Source: Gramella sp. MT6
Lineage (GTDB): Bacteria; Bacteroidota; Bacteroidia; Flavobacteriales; Flavobacteriaceae
DNA length: 64,000 nucleotides
Assembly: GCF_019357415.1 (NCBI RefSeq)
Contig: NZ_CP048410.1
Location: 1,240,001 to 1,304,000, forward strand
Direction: 5' to 3'
A program made the translations under genes and the position numbers. The notes below the pieces were generated by a model. The model ran no database searches and was not told where the DNA came from. It saw only the letters and a program-made list of their open reading frames with translations. Shown one piece after another: positions 25,916 through 34,763 of this stretch. The number at the start of each line of letters is the position of its first letter. Position 1 is the first letter of the stretch.

Positions 25916-26709
25916 CTTTTCTTCCCGTGAATAAAGCGGTACATGGGGTTTTCTTTTCGGTTTATAAATCCGTGGTAAGAAATATTCAGAAATAAAAGAA
26001 TAGCTCCTGCTAAAGCTGTTTTAGCGATAAATTCTTCGGTTCCCTGATGTCTTACGTAAATTGCGGCAAGAGCCCAGACTCCTACCAATGCGAATTCACG
26101 CATATTGCGAAGATGTATCATTAAAAGGTTTATTATCACAGCGACCCCTATCATGATCACCGTCCAGTCAACTTCAGAAAATATAGCTCCATCCCAACCT
26201 ATCAAGGTAAGCCAGGACGCCATATTTGCTATACTGGCCACGCTTATCCAACCAGAATAAAGGCATATTGGCCACCAGTAAAAAGCAATAATATTAAAAG
26301 GAGCATCCCATAGTTCCATATCATTGTTTAGAACTATCTTGAGTAGTTTTGCCAGAATAAGGAACATGATGGCGACCGAAAGACCAGTATATTCGTATAG
26401 CCATGCCACGACCCATAGGCTTGTCCCGATATTAGCGATTATGAACCAAAATGATGTTTTGTTTATAAATTCGGTGTATTTCCCGTTGGTAAAAGCCTGA
26501 TGAAGCATGAATCCAGAAAAGGAAAGTAATCCTATATAGATCAATCCCCAAATAGAAAAAGCATAATCAGCAGGGGTAAAAAGGTTGGAATACTTTTTAC
26601 TTAATTCTCCAATGGTCGTGTTATTTATTCTACCGGTTTGCGCATAGAAATTTGTTAGAATAGCAATGATCACTGATAGAAAATTGAGAACGGCCAGTCT
26701 TTTTACCAT
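25912..26709 (-). CDS. TspO/MBR-like tryptophan-rich sensory protein family membrane protein
   Basis: The 265-residue integral membrane protein has about seven to eight predicted helices and many Trp residues, including the block FSIWGLIYIG near residue 52, typical of this family. TspO relatives bind tetrapyrroles and cholesterol-like ligands; the longer flavobacterial form is less studied. The start gives an N-terminal helix (VKRLAVLNFLSVIIAILT). It lies 10 bases downstream of pdeM on the same strand and is probably co-transcribed with pdeM and the aminotransferase. The stop overlaps the convergent oxidoreductase gene. The function here is unknown. Confidence 0.75.
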   Translation of the reverse strand: MVKRLAVLNFLSVIIAILTNFYAQTGRINNTTIGELSKKYSNLFTPADYAFSIWGLIYIGLLSFSGFMLHQAFTNGKYTEFINKTSFWFIIANIGTSLWVVAWLYEYTGLSVAIMFLILAKLLKIVLNNDMELWDAPFNIIAFYWWPICLYSGWISVASIANMASWLTLIGWDGAIFSEVDWTVIMIGVAVIINLLMIHLRNMREFALVGVWALAAIYVRHQGTEEFIAKTALAGAILLFLNISYHGFINRKENPMYRFIHGKKS

Positions 26710-26719
26710 CTGTAGAGAT

Positions 26720-27355
26720 TTAATTTATCAGAATAACTTCTTTGCCCGTAATAGCAAAAACACGATCTCCTTCTTCAGGTTCCATAATGTAATTGCCTGT
26801 AAACTCTCCAAACGCAGGTAAGATCATTTGATTGCTGCTTCTAAAAAAGCATGGGAGTTTTAAAGACTGTTTTCCGGCACCTTTCATTTTAATTCCTGGA
26901 TGAATATGACCACAAATATTGAAATGACCTGGTGTTTCAGTAGGGTGGTGGGTTAAATGGAATCCAGATACTTTAACTTCGGGAAAAATACTGATACCAA
27001 GAGTTTGATATTTTAAAGGAGATATGATATCGTGATTCCCAACGATCAAATGAACACGGTTATCTATACTGGCAATCCATTCTTCAAACATATTCCACTC
27101 CAGGTTCATGGAACTATGGAAAAGATCTCCCAGAAAAACGATATGTTCCGGGTCGAATTCTTTTCGCAGCTGATCCAGTTTTATGAAATTCTCTGAAGTC
27201 GCTTTTAACGGAACCGCACTCCCGTGTTTTCTGAAATGGGATACTTTCCCCAAATGTACATCGGCTACGAGTAAAACTTCCTGTTCTGGCCAGTATGCAG
27301 CCCCATATGGATGTAATACGAAGTCCTGTTCCCGGATCTTAATATTTAAGTTCAT
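26720..27355 (-). CDS. pdeM: Ligase-associated DNA damage response endonuclease PdeM
   Basis: The 211-residue metallophosphoesterase has the dimetal motifs in order: LLVADVHLGK near residue 30 (D-x-H), FLGDLFHS near 74 (GD), LIVGNHD near 104 (GNHD), and NICGHIHPG near 147 (GHxH). The family name comes from its usual linkage to an ATP-dependent DNA ligase, an exonuclease and a DEXH helicase; none of those is in this window, so here it is an orphan copy. The ATG follows the aminotransferase stop with no gap, which suggests translational coupling. Confidence 0.85.
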   Translation of the reverse strand: MNLNIKIREQDFVLHPYGAAYWPEQEVLLVADVHLGKVSHFRKHGSAVPLKATSENFIKLDQLRKEFDPEHIVFLGDLFHSSMNLEWNMFEEWIASIDNRVHLIVGNHDIISPLKYQTLGISIFPEVKVSGFHLTHHPTETPGHFNICGHIHPGIKMKGAGKQSLKLPCFFRSSNQMILPAFGEFTGNYIMEPEEGDRVFAITGKEVILIN

Positions 27356-28507
27356 CTATAGCTTACAAAGTATTTCTGCAGCTTTTTCTAATGTTTCGTC
27401 AGTTTTTGCAAAACAAAATCTAAGCTGGCTGTTATCTTTCTCGTTTATATTGAAGACAGAAACTGGGATAGAGGCTAGTCCTTCTTCCTTTAATAGTCTT
27501 ACTGCGAAATCAACATCATACTCATCTGTGATCGCAGAAAAATTTAATATCTGGTAATAAGTTCCGTCAGAGGGGGTATAACTGAACCTGGAATCTTTGA
27601 TTAAATTTAAGAAAAGATCTCGTTTGTTCTGATAGAATTTTGAAAGTTCGAGATAGTGTTCAGGATCCTTTAAGTATTCGGCATAGGCAACCTGCATTGG
27701 ATGATTCACTGAAAAGACCGCGATCTCGTGTATTTTTCTTACCTCCTTCATTAATGAAGCCGGGGCGACGCAATAACCCGTTTTCCAGCCTGTATTGTGA
27801 AATGTCTTGCCGAAGGATGCGCAAACAATAGCTCTCTCGGCTAATTTTGGATACCTGGAAGCACTCTCATGGGTTTTGCCATCAAAAATAAGATGTTCAT
27901 AAACCTCGTCGCTTAATAGTATGATTTTTGTTCCTGAAAGGATTTTCTGCAATTCTTGCATATCCCTTTCGGTAAGTATTTTTCCGGAAGGATTGTGCGG
28001 AGTGTTAATAATGATCATTTTAGTAGCAGAACTTACTGCCGACCCAACCTCTTCCCAATCAACTTTAAAATCCTCTCCTTTTAACTGGATCTGAACTGGA
28101 ATACCTCCATTTTGTTTAATAGTTGGTTCGTAACTGTCGTAGGCAGGTTTAAGCACGATCACCTCATCATCTCTATGCACAAAGGCCGTGATCGCCGAAT
28201 ATAACGCCTGGGTAGCTCCACAGGTAATGGTTATCTCTGTGTCTGGATCGTAAGTCTTACCATATAATGATACTATTTTTTTAGAGATCTGCTCTCGTAA
28301 TATTTTTACGCCAGGGCCGGGAGGATATTGGTTGTGACCATCATTCATTGCCTTGGTCACAAGCTTTTTTAAAGCCTTATCTGTTTCAAAATTCGGGAAT
28401 CCCTGGGAGAGATTTATGGCATTATAATCATTAGCCATTTTACTCATGATTGAGAAAATACTAGTCTTAATTCCGGGTAATTTAGACTTATGGGTAGTGT
28501 TTTCCAA
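27356..28507 (-). CDS. Methionine aminotransferase (class I PLP enzyme)
   Basis: The 383-residue product is a fold-type I aminotransferase similar to E. coli YbdL, which prefers methionine. It may act in methionine salvage by making methionine from ketomethylthiobutyrate. Evidence: NLSQGFPNF near the N-terminus, TCGATQAL, NTPHNPSGK, LSDEVYEHL with the PLP-binding Asp and Tyr, and SFGKTFHNTGWKTGY with the Schiff-base Lys. The start codon is TTG (28507); it fits the N-terminus of relatives (SKLPGIKTSIFSIMS), and the next Met lies after conserved sequence. It leads the operon aminotransferase-pdeM-tspO. Confidence 0.87.
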   Translation of the reverse strand: MENTTHKSKLPGIKTSIFSIMSKMANDYNAINLSQGFPNFETDKALKKLVTKAMNDGHNQYPPGPGVKILREQISKKIVSLYGKTYDPDTEITITCGATQALYSAITAFVHRDDEVIVLKPAYDSYEPTIKQNGGIPVQIQLKGEDFKVDWEEVGSAVSSATKMIIINTPHNPSGKILTERDMQELQKILSGTKIILLSDEVYEHLIFDGKTHESASRYPKLAERAIVCASFGKTFHNTGWKTGYCVAPASLMKEVRKIHEIAVFSVNHPMQVAYAEYLKDPEHYLELSKFYQNKRDLFLNLIKDSRFSYTPSDGTYYQILNFSAITDEYDVDFAVRLLKEEGLASIPVSVFNINEKDNSQLRFCFAKTDETLEKAAEILCKL

Positions 28508-28534
28508 TATTGGTTAATTTTTAAATAAGTTGCA

Positions 28535-28564
28535 TAAAAAATCCCGGACTGCAAAGTCCGGGAT
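28535..28564 (-). terminator. Terminator of the sdhCAB operon
   Basis: Perfect 10-bp arms ATCCCGGACT (28541-28550) and AGTCCGGGAT (28555-28564) with a 4-base loop are followed on the minus strand by a T-run (complement of 28536-28541). The sdhB stop is 28 bases before it. Confidence 0.92.
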
Positions 28565-28592
28565 GAGGTATATGTTAATAAACAAGTGTTAA

Positions 28593-29336
28593 TTACTTAA
28601 TACTCGCTTTTAGGTATTCCCTGTTCATTCTTGCGATGTTCTCTAAAGAAATTCCTTTAGGGCATTCAATTTCACATGCTCCAGTGTTGGTACAGTTACC
28701 AAAACCTTCCTTATCCATTTGCTCTACCATTTGTAAAACTCTTCGGTCTGCTTCAACTTCTCCTTGCGGTAAAAGTGCGAATTGACTTACTTTCGCTGAG
28801 GTGAATAACATGGCACTTGCATTTTTACATGCGGCTACGCAGGCACCACATCCTATACAGGTGGCAGCATAGAAAGACATGTCGGCATTTTCTTTTTCTA
28901 CAGGAATAGAGTTTGCATCCTGGGTATTTCCTGAAGTATTTACAGATATATATCCTCCTGCCTGTTGTATCCTGTCAAATGCGCTACGATCTACTACCAG
29001 ATCCTTGATCACTGGAAAAGCCTTAGCTCTGAATGGTTCAATAACAATGGTATCACCGTCGTTGAACTTTCTCATATGCAGCTGGCAGGTGGTAACACCA
29101 CGATCTGGACCGTGAGGTTCACCATTTATCTGTAAGTTACATGACCCGCAAATTCCCTCACGACAGTCATGATCAAAAGCTACAGGTTCATCCCCTTTAC
29201 TGATCAGTTGCTCATTAAGAACATCCATCATTTCAAGAAAAGACATATCATTAGAAATGTCAGAAACCTGATAGGTTACCATTTTTCCTTTTGTGTCGGC
29301 GTTTTTCTGACGCCATATTTTTAGTGTAAGGTTCAT
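28593..29336 (-). CDS. sdhB: Succinate dehydrogenase/fumarate reductase iron-sulfur subunit
   Basis: The subunit passes electrons from the flavoprotein to heme and quinone. The 247 residues include the [2Fe-2S] ligands CREGICGSC near 60 with the later Cys in TTCQLHM, and two cysteine sets for the [4Fe-4S] and [3Fe-4S] clusters: [12 protein letters not shown] near 165 and [14 protein letters not shown] near 218. The form resembles that of Bacteroidetes and epsilonproteobacterial enzymes with a single b-type membrane subunit. It is the last gene of sdhC-sdhA-sdhB. A 59-base gap with an inverted repeat (29362-29385) separates it from sdhA. Confidence 0.96.
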   Translation of the reverse strand: MNLTLKIWRQKNADTKGKMVTYQVSDISNDMSFLEMMDVLNEQLISKGDEPVAFDHDCREGICGSCNLQINGEPHGPDRGVTTCQLHMRKFNDGDTIVIEPFRAKAFPVIKDLVVDRSAFDRIQQAGGYISVNTSGNTQDANSIPVEKENADMSFYAATCIGCGACVAACKNASAMLFTSAKVSQFALLPQGEVEADRRVLQMVEQMDKEGFGNCTNTGACEIECPKGISLENIARMNREYLKASIK

Positions 29337-29361
29337 ACTTTAAGTATTGAGTATTTAGAAA

Positions 29362-29385
29362 TGAGATTGGAATTATCGAATCTCA
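29362..29385 (-). repeat. Inverted repeat between sdhA and sdhB
   Basis: TGAGATT (29362-29368) and AATCTCA (29379-29385) form a 7-bp stem with a 10-base loop in the sdhA-sdhB gap. It could be an mRNA stability or processing element. It has no T-tail and is weak, so it is not a terminator. Confidence 0.35.
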
Positions 29386-29395
29386 TATCTCAAAT

Positions 29396-31399
29396 CTATT
29401 TATAGCTCCTTGTTTTTACCTGGATATTTTCATAGTCTAAATCTTCTTTATGCAGGATTGCATCGGCTGGCTTACCAGTATATTCCCATGCTGCCACATA
29501 CATAAAGTTCTCGTCATCACGAAGGGCTTCTCCTTCTTCTGTCTGGTATTCTTCTCTAAAGTGACCACCACAAGATTCTTCTCGGTGTAATGCATCTTTA
29601 GCGAAAAGTTCACCTAGTTCAAGGAAATCTGCAACGCGTCCTGCTTTTTCAAGCTCAGCGTTCATTTCGTTTGTACTTCCCGGTACTCTAACATCCTTCC
29701 AGAATTCTTCTCGTAATTCCTGGATCTCTTTAATGGCTTCTTTAAGGCCGGTAGCGTTTCTGGCCATTCCAACCTTATTCCACATGATCTTACCAAGTAT
29801 CTTATGGAAATGGTCTACAGACTTAGTCCCTTTGTTATTTACCAGTTTTTCCAGTCTTTCGCGAACTTCAGCTTCTGCAGCTTCAAATTCTGCAGAATCT
29901 GTAGGGATCGCTCCGGTTCTAATGTCCTTAGAAAGGTAATCTCCTATAGTATAAGGTAAAACAAAATATCCATCTGCAAGTCCTTGCATCAAGGCGGAAG
30001 CTCCTAGCCTGTTAGCTCCGTGATCTGAGAAGTTTGCTTCTCCAATCGCATAGCAACCAGGAATTGTTGTTTGCAGGTTATAATCAACCCAAACACCTCC
30101 CATGGTATAGTGAACTGCAGGATAGATCATCATTGGAGTTTCGTATGGATTTTGATCTACGATCTTCTCATACATCTGGAAAAGGTTACCATATTTGGCT
30201 TCTACAACCTCTTTTCCTAACTCCTTTATTTTAGCGTCTGAAGGATTATTTATCTTTCTGGTCGTTGCCTCTTCCTTACCATATCTCATAATGGCAGAAC
30301 TAAAGTCAAGATAAACAGCTTCTCCGGTTTTATTTACTCCGAAACCTGCATCACAACGTTCTTTAGCTGCTCTCGAAGCCACATCACGTGGTACAAGGTT
30401 ACCAAAAGCAGGATATCTTCTTTCCAGGTAATAATCTCTTTCTTCTTCTGAAAGCTCGGTCGGTTTTTTCTTGCCTGCCCTGATAGCTTCAGCATCTTCT
30501 TTTTTCTTCGGAACCCAGATTCTACCATCATTACGAAGGGATTCAGACATCAGAGTCAGTTTAGACTGATGATCTCCTGAAACCGGAATACACGTAGGAT
30601 GTATCTGAGTAAAGCAAGGGTTAGCAAAATAAGCTCCCTTTTTATGTATTTTCCAGCTAGCGGTTACGTTACTTCCCATAGCATTGGTTGAAAGGAAGAA
30701 TACGTTCCCGTAACCTCCTGAAGCAATTACCACGGCATGTGCTGAATGTCTTTCTAATTCTCCTGTAACCAGGTTTCTTGCAATGATCCCGCGGGCTTTA
30801 CCATCAACCTTAACAATGTCAAGCATCTCATGCCTGTTGAAAGGCTGGATCTTTCCACGGTTAATCTGGCGGTTCATAGCTGAATAAGCTCCAAGCAATA
30901 ACTGCTGCCCGGTTTGTCCCTTTGCGTAGAAAGTTCTTGATACAAGTACTCCGCCAAAAGAACGGTTATCTAAAAGACCACCATATTCACGAGCGAAAGG
31001 AACTCCCTGGGCTACACACTGGTCTATAATATTTCCAGAAACCTCTGCAAGGCGGTATACGTTAGACTCTCTTGAGCGGTAGTCACCACCTTTAATAGTA
31101 TCGTAGAATAAACGGTAAACAGAGTCACCGTCTCCCTGGTAATTCTTAGCTGCGTTGATCCCTCCCTGGGCGGCAATTGAGTGTGCTCTACGTGGAGAAT
31201 CCTGGTAGCAGAATGTTTTTACGTTATAACCCAGTTCAGCAAGAGTTGCAGCGGCACTACCACCGGCAAGTCCTGTACCAACTACGATAACATCGATGTT
31301 ACGTTTATTGGCTGGGTTAACAAGATTTATATCATTCTTATGATTGGTCCACTTTTCTGCCAATGGGCCTTTAGGTGCGTTTGATTCGAATATTCCCAT
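29396..31399 (-). CDS. sdhA: Succinate dehydrogenase/fumarate reductase flavoprotein subunit
   Basis: This catalytic subunit holds covalent FAD and oxidises succinate to fumarate in the TCA cycle, or the reverse. The 667 residues include the dinucleotide motif [14 protein letters not shown] near 35, [12 protein letters not shown] near 73 with the FAD-linked His, and the late block [17 protein letters not shown]. The C-terminal region ends normally. It follows sdhC by three bases and precedes sdhB, so all three are one operon under the promoter at 32151-32181. Confidence 0.97.
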   Translation of the reverse strand: MGIFESNAPKGPLAEKWTNHKNDINLVNPANKRNIDVIVVGTGLAGGSAAATLAELGYNVKTFCYQDSPRRAHSIAAQGGINAAKNYQGDGDSVYRLFYDTIKGGDYRSRESNVYRLAEVSGNIIDQCVAQGVPFAREYGGLLDNRSFGGVLVSRTFYAKGQTGQQLLLGAYSAMNRQINRGKIQPFNRHEMLDIVKVDGKARGIIARNLVTGELERHSAHAVVIASGGYGNVFFLSTNAMGSNVTASWKIHKKGAYFANPCFTQIHPTCIPVSGDHQSKLTLMSESLRNDGRIWVPKKKEDAEAIRAGKKKPTELSEEERDYYLERRYPAFGNLVPRDVASRAAKERCDAGFGVNKTGEAVYLDFSSAIMRYGKEEATTRKINNPSDAKIKELGKEVVEAKYGNLFQMYEKIVDQNPYETPMMIYPAVHYTMGGVWVDYNLQTTIPGCYAIGEANFSDHGANRLGASALMQGLADGYFVLPYTIGDYLSKDIRTGAIPTDSAEFEAAEAEVRERLEKLVNNKGTKSVDHFHKILGKIMWNKVGMARNATGLKEAIKEIQELREEFWKDVRVPGSTNEMNAELEKAGRVADFLELGELFAKDALHREESCGGHFREEYQTEEGEALRDDENFMYVAAWEYTGKPADAILHKEDLDYENIQVKTRSYK

Positions 31400-31402
31400 A
31401 GC

Positions 31403-32119
31403 TTATATTTTTTCTAGTACAAAGTGAATATAAAAAGGTATTACGGCAAATGCCAGTGGTACTAAGACCGCAAAGGCTAAACCGACTTTTTTGATAAACC
31501 CGTTGTATTTAGGATGATTAACTCCAAGTGACTGAAATCCGCTGGCGAACCCGTGAGATAGGTGAAAACCTATTGCCAGCATTGCCACAGCATAAGCTAT
31601 AGCCCAGATCAACCCGTATTGAGCATCCTGAAATGTTTTTATTGTTAAGGTGTAAAGGTCTTTTACCTCTTCGCCATTTGCAGTGGTATAGATAGTTTCG
31701 TCGAGCCCTCCAAACTTCATCTCTCCCCAGAACATCGTCATGTGAATAACAATGAAAGCAAGAATCACGGTACCGAGGATCCCCATATTTCTTGAAGACC
31801 ACATGGTATTGGTTGAAGGTTTAAAACTTACATAACCCTGAGGGCGTGCCTTGCGGTTATGAATAGTAAGCAGCAATCCATCAATAGCATGAAAAAGAAT
31901 ACTGATGTAGGTGAGGTAAGATAAAACCTTAACAGCTGGATTGGTAGTCATGAATAAAGCATATTCATTAAACTGGTCCCTAGCTCCTTCACTTATTGGA
32001 ATTAAAAGTTGTAAATTCCCGAATAGATGTCCTACTAAAAAAAGGCACAGAAAAAGGCCGGTGAAAGCCATCCAATATTTTTTTGCCAGTGATGACTTTA
32101 AAAGCGCAGATTTCGCCAT
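31403..32119 (-). CDS. sdhC: Succinate dehydrogenase cytochrome b subunit
   Basis: The 238-residue membrane anchor of complex II carries two b hemes and the quinone site in the Bacillus/Wolinella-type enzyme. Five transmembrane helices can be seen (about 17-37, 60-82, 105-127, 157-180 and 205-230), with histidines in each of the first four: GHLFGN, FHAIDG, VIHMTMF, and FHLSHGF. No separate sdhD is present, which fits this one-subunit class. It is the first gene of sdhCAB with a strong upstream promoter. Confidence 0.93.
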   Translation of the reverse strand: MAKSALLKSSLAKKYWMAFTGLFLCLFLVGHLFGNLQLLIPISEGARDQFNEYALFMTTNPAVKVLSYLTYISILFHAIDGLLLTIHNRKARPQGYVSFKPSTNTMWSSRNMGILGTVILAFIVIHMTMFWGEMKFGGLDETIYTTANGEEVKDLYTLTIKTFQDAQYGLIWAIAYAVAMLAIGFHLSHGFASGFQSLGVNHPKYNGFIKKVGLAFAVLVPLAFAVIPFYIHFVLEKI

Positions 32120-32150
32120 AAATTTTTTGAATTATTTTGATAAAGTGTAG

Positions 32151-32181
32151 CAAAAATAAGCTTCCTTCTAATTCTTAACAA
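32151..32181 (-). promoter_or_regulatory. sdhCAB promoter
   Basis: On the minus strand TTG (32181-32179), a 20-base spacer and TATTTTTG (32158-32151) match the Bacteroidetes consensus exactly. The leader to the sdhC ATG would be about 27 nt. Confidence 0.7.
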
Positions 32182-32269
32182 ACTTTACAAGTCTTTTTAG
32201 AGTCTATTTAGAACTAATTTAAAGTACTTTATAATTTGTTGAATCTTTGAATCAGAGCGGGTTTGGACC

Positions 32270-32291
32270 AAGCCCATAAATTTATGGGCTT
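32270..32291. repeat. Perfect 22-bp palindrome upstream of the DinB-like gene
   Basis: Arms AAGCCCATAAA and TTTATGGGCTT meet without a spacer. No T-run follows on either strand, so it is more likely a protein site or a stray element than a terminator. Confidence 0.35.
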
Positions 32292-32382
32292 CTGACCTTA
32301 TCATTGCTAAGATCTTGTTTTGGCAAAAACTTAACTGCACCTGAAATCCAATTTTCGTAATTTCATTTTTCATTATTTCCCT

Positions 32383-32892
32383 ATGAATAGTAAAATTAAG
32401 AGTATGATCATGGCGCTTTCAGAAGTGTTTGAAGGAGAGCCCTGGTACGGAGAGTCTGTGATGAGAAAATTGGAGAATGTGCCGTACGTCATCGGATATA
32501 AGACCTGTATTCCCGAGTCTCACAGTGTTTCACAGATTGTAGGACATTTGATAGCGTGGAAAACCTTTGCTGCTGAAAAGATTAAAAATAATAAGGAATA
32601 TTCTATCGACATGGATACCGAGCAGGACTGGCCTGAAATTATTATCAAGTCCCGGGAAGAGTGGGAAGCCTTGAAGAGAGAGCTAGTGGCCGCTCAAAGT
32701 AGTATTTATGAGGCTTTGAATAAGCAGGACAATGATGAATTTCTTTCTGAAAAAGTTCCCGGAAAAGAATATGATTTTGAGTATCTTTTAAGAGGTGTCC
32801 TTCAACATGATATATATCATTTGGGGCAAATAGGATTAATAGAAAGTCAACTTAAAAATAAAGAAGTAGATTCTGGTGTTTTTAAAGCATAA
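32383..32892 (+). CDS. DinB-like superfamily protein
   Basis: The 169-residue protein fits the DinB/YfiT four-helix metal-binding fold. Three histidines that could bind a metal occur in the expected places: VGHLIAW near residue 53 and QHDIYHLGQI near 145. Relatives include damage-inducible proteins and thiol-dependent transferases, but most are uncharacterised, so the activity is unknown. It precedes the cbpA-like gene by 14 bases and may share its transcript. The 263-base region before it holds the sdh promoter and a palindrome. Confidence 0.75.
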   Translation: MNSKIKSMIMALSEVFEGEPWYGESVMRKLENVPYVIGYKTCIPESHSVSQIVGHLIAWKTFAAEKIKNNKEYSIDMDTEQDWPEIIIKSREEWEALKRELVAAQSSIYEALNKQDNDEFLSEKVPGKEYDFEYLLRGVLQHDIYHLGQIGLIESQLKNKEVDSGVFKA

Positions 32893-32906
32893 AAGCATTT
32901 AATTAT

Positions 32907-33827
32907 ATGGAATTCATAGATTATTACAAGCTTTTAGAATTAGATAAATCGGCCAGCAAGGCCGATATCAAAAAGGCATACCGGCGGCTGGCTCGTAAAT
33001 ACCATCCAGACCTTAATCCCAACGATAAAGAAGCCCAGGCCAGATTTCAGCAGATCAATGAAGCGCATGAAGTTTTAAGCGATCCCGAAAAACGTAAGAA
33101 ATACGACGAATACGGGAAAGACTGGCAGCATGCCGATCAGTTCGAAGAGGCTAAACGACAACGAGCTTCTTCCGGTGGCTTTGGAGGAGGATTCGGTGGT
33201 GGCGGACAGTCCTATTCCTATTCCGGTAATTTTGATGATGATACTTTTTCAGATTTTTTTGAACAAATGTTTGGTGGTAGAGCAAGGGCAGAAGGAGCTC
33301 ATCGTGGCAGGCATTTCAAGGGCCAGGACTTTAATGCTGAACTTCAGCTAAGATTAAGTGATGTTTATGAAAGTAGAAAACATACGCTTACCGTTAATGG
33401 TAAGAATATAAGACTTACCATACCTGCCGGCGTGGAAAATGGCCAGACCATTAAAATTAAAGGTCACGGTGGAGCCGGCGTACAGGGAGGTCCAAAAGGC
33501 GACCTTTATATTACCTTCAATATTTCAAATGATACATCTTTCCGCAGGGAAAAGGAAAACCTTTATTCTACCGAAGAGATCAGCTTAAGTACTGCTGCTC
33601 TTGGTGGAGAGATAAGAGTGAAAACTTTCAACGGAGAAGTAAAACTTAAAGTGAAGCCGGGTACCCAGAATGGTAGCAAGGTTAAATTAAAAGGAAAAGG
33701 ATTTCCGAAATATAAAAAGGAAGGGCAGTTTGGAGATCTGTATATCACATATAAGGTAAAGGTGCCCGAAAATTTAACTGAAAAGCAAAAAGAACTATTT
33801 CAGGAACTTAAAAAAACAGGAATATGA
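32907..33827 (+). CDS. cbpA: DnaJ-like co-chaperone, CbpA type
   Basis: The 306-residue protein has an N-terminal J domain (about 4-70) with the HPD motif in KYHPDLNP that stimulates DnaK ATPase. A Gly/Phe-rich stretch (about 88-115) follows, then the C-terminal client-binding domains (about 140-300) without the zinc-finger CxxCxGxG repeats of DnaJ. That makes it a class II, CbpA-type protein. The following small gene overlaps its stop by four bases and encodes a CbpM-like modulator, which supports the call. Confidence 0.9.
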   Translation: MEFIDYYKLLELDKSASKADIKKAYRRLARKYHPDLNPNDKEAQARFQQINEAHEVLSDPEKRKKYDEYGKDWQHADQFEEAKRQRASSGGFGGGFGGGGQSYSYSGNFDDDTFSDFFEQMFGGRARAEGAHRGRHFKGQDFNAELQLRLSDVYESRKHTLTVNGKNIRLTIPAGVENGQTIKIKGHGGAGVQGGPKGDLYITFNISNDTSFRREKENLYSTEEISLSTAALGGEIRVKTFNGEVKLKVKPGTQNGSKVKLKGKGFPKYKKEGQFGDLYITYKVKVPENLTEKQKELFQELKKTGI

Positions 33828-34114
33828 GAAATGAAGATCTGATTCCTGCAGATGAGATCTGTGTGCGTTATAAAGTGGAACGGCAATTTGTGAGTTCTCT
33901 CTATGAAAGCGGGATAATTGAAGTGGTAACCATTCAGGAAACCGAATATATCCACAGTGATCATCTGGCAAATTTTGAAAAGATGATGAGGCTGCATAAC
34001 GAGCTGGAAATAAATCTGGAGGGTTTGGAGGCTATAAACCATTTGCTTAACCAGATAGAAAAACTTCAGAAGGATAATATAAAACTGAAGAACAGGCTTG
34101 GTTTATATGAGTAA
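33824..34114 (+). CDS. CbpM-like chaperone modulator, MerR-type fold
   Basis: The 96-residue protein resembles CbpM, which binds the J domain of CbpA and blocks it. The start codon overlaps the cbpA stop (ATGA), a sign of coupled translation. The N-terminal half (DLIPADEICVRYKVERQFV) looks like a MerR-type helix-turn-helix and the C-terminal half is a coiled coil with a leucine-rich end (INHLLNQIEKLQKDNIKLKN). The role is inferred from gene order and fold. Confidence 0.8.
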   Translation: MRNEDLIPADEICVRYKVERQFVSSLYESGIIEVVTIQETEYIHSDHLANFEKMMRLHNELEINLEGLEAINHLLNQIEKLQKDNIKLKNRLGLYE

Positions 34115-34124
34115 ATGCCCGCCT

Positions 34125-34643
34125 TTAAAACTTTAAAGTAAAAAGCATAAGCTCATTAGGGTCATTTGGTATATGAATGATCTCTTTGAATTCAAAGCCT
34201 AGCTTTTCCAGTAATCTTCTTGAGCTCTTGTTTTCCTGTACAGTGATCGCATTTAATTTTTTCAAGTTGAATTCTTCCTTCGCAGCCCTTTTTAATTCCA
34301 CCGCGGCTTCAAAAGCATATCCTTTACCTTCGAATTCAGGTAAAAAACTATATCCTATATCAATACCATCTACCCCTTCGCGATCATAAAGGCCAACGCA
34401 TCCAATTTTAGTATTATCAGATTTGCGAAGAACCGTATAACTAGAATAACCTAATCTCTCCAGTTGAGTAATCATTCTATCCTCGATATAATTTTCGGCA
34501 TCCTCGGTATTTTTAAGCTTTTTATCTCCTACGAACTGGATGTATTTTGGAGAGTTTAATAGTTCCAGAATAAATTCAGCGTCCCCGGTTGAGGTAGGCT
34601 GGATGATCAATCTCTCGGTTTCAAAATTCTTATAACTTTTCAT
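34125..34643 (-). CDS. GNAT family N-acetyltransferase
   Basis: The 172-residue protein is a GNAT enzyme of the RimJ/RimL-like group: it begins with FETERLIIQPTS, has the acetyl-CoA loop region FEGKGYAFEA, and has NAITVQENKSSRRLLEKLGF near the end. It probably transfers acetyl from acetyl-CoA to an amine on a small molecule or protein N-terminus; the acceptor cannot be read from sequence. The stop is 10 bases from the convergent cbpM-like gene. Confidence 0.87.
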   Translation of the reverse strand: MKSYKNFETERLIIQPTSTGDAEFILELLNSPKYIQFVGDKKLKNTEDAENYIEDRMITQLERLGYSSYTVLRKSDNTKIGCVGLYDREGVDGIDIGYSFLPEFEGKGYAFEAAVELKRAAKEEFNLKKLNAITVQENKSSRRLLEKLGFEFKEIIHIPNDPNELMLFTLKF

Positions 34644-34763
34644 GGAAATTTCTAATAATAAGGTCTAAAGTAGGAAAACCCCGTCTTATCTAAAATTTTA
34701 AATCGCTTTTCTAGCTATTGCATTTAAATCCATTAATTTTGAAAAAATTGAAAAGATTTATTT

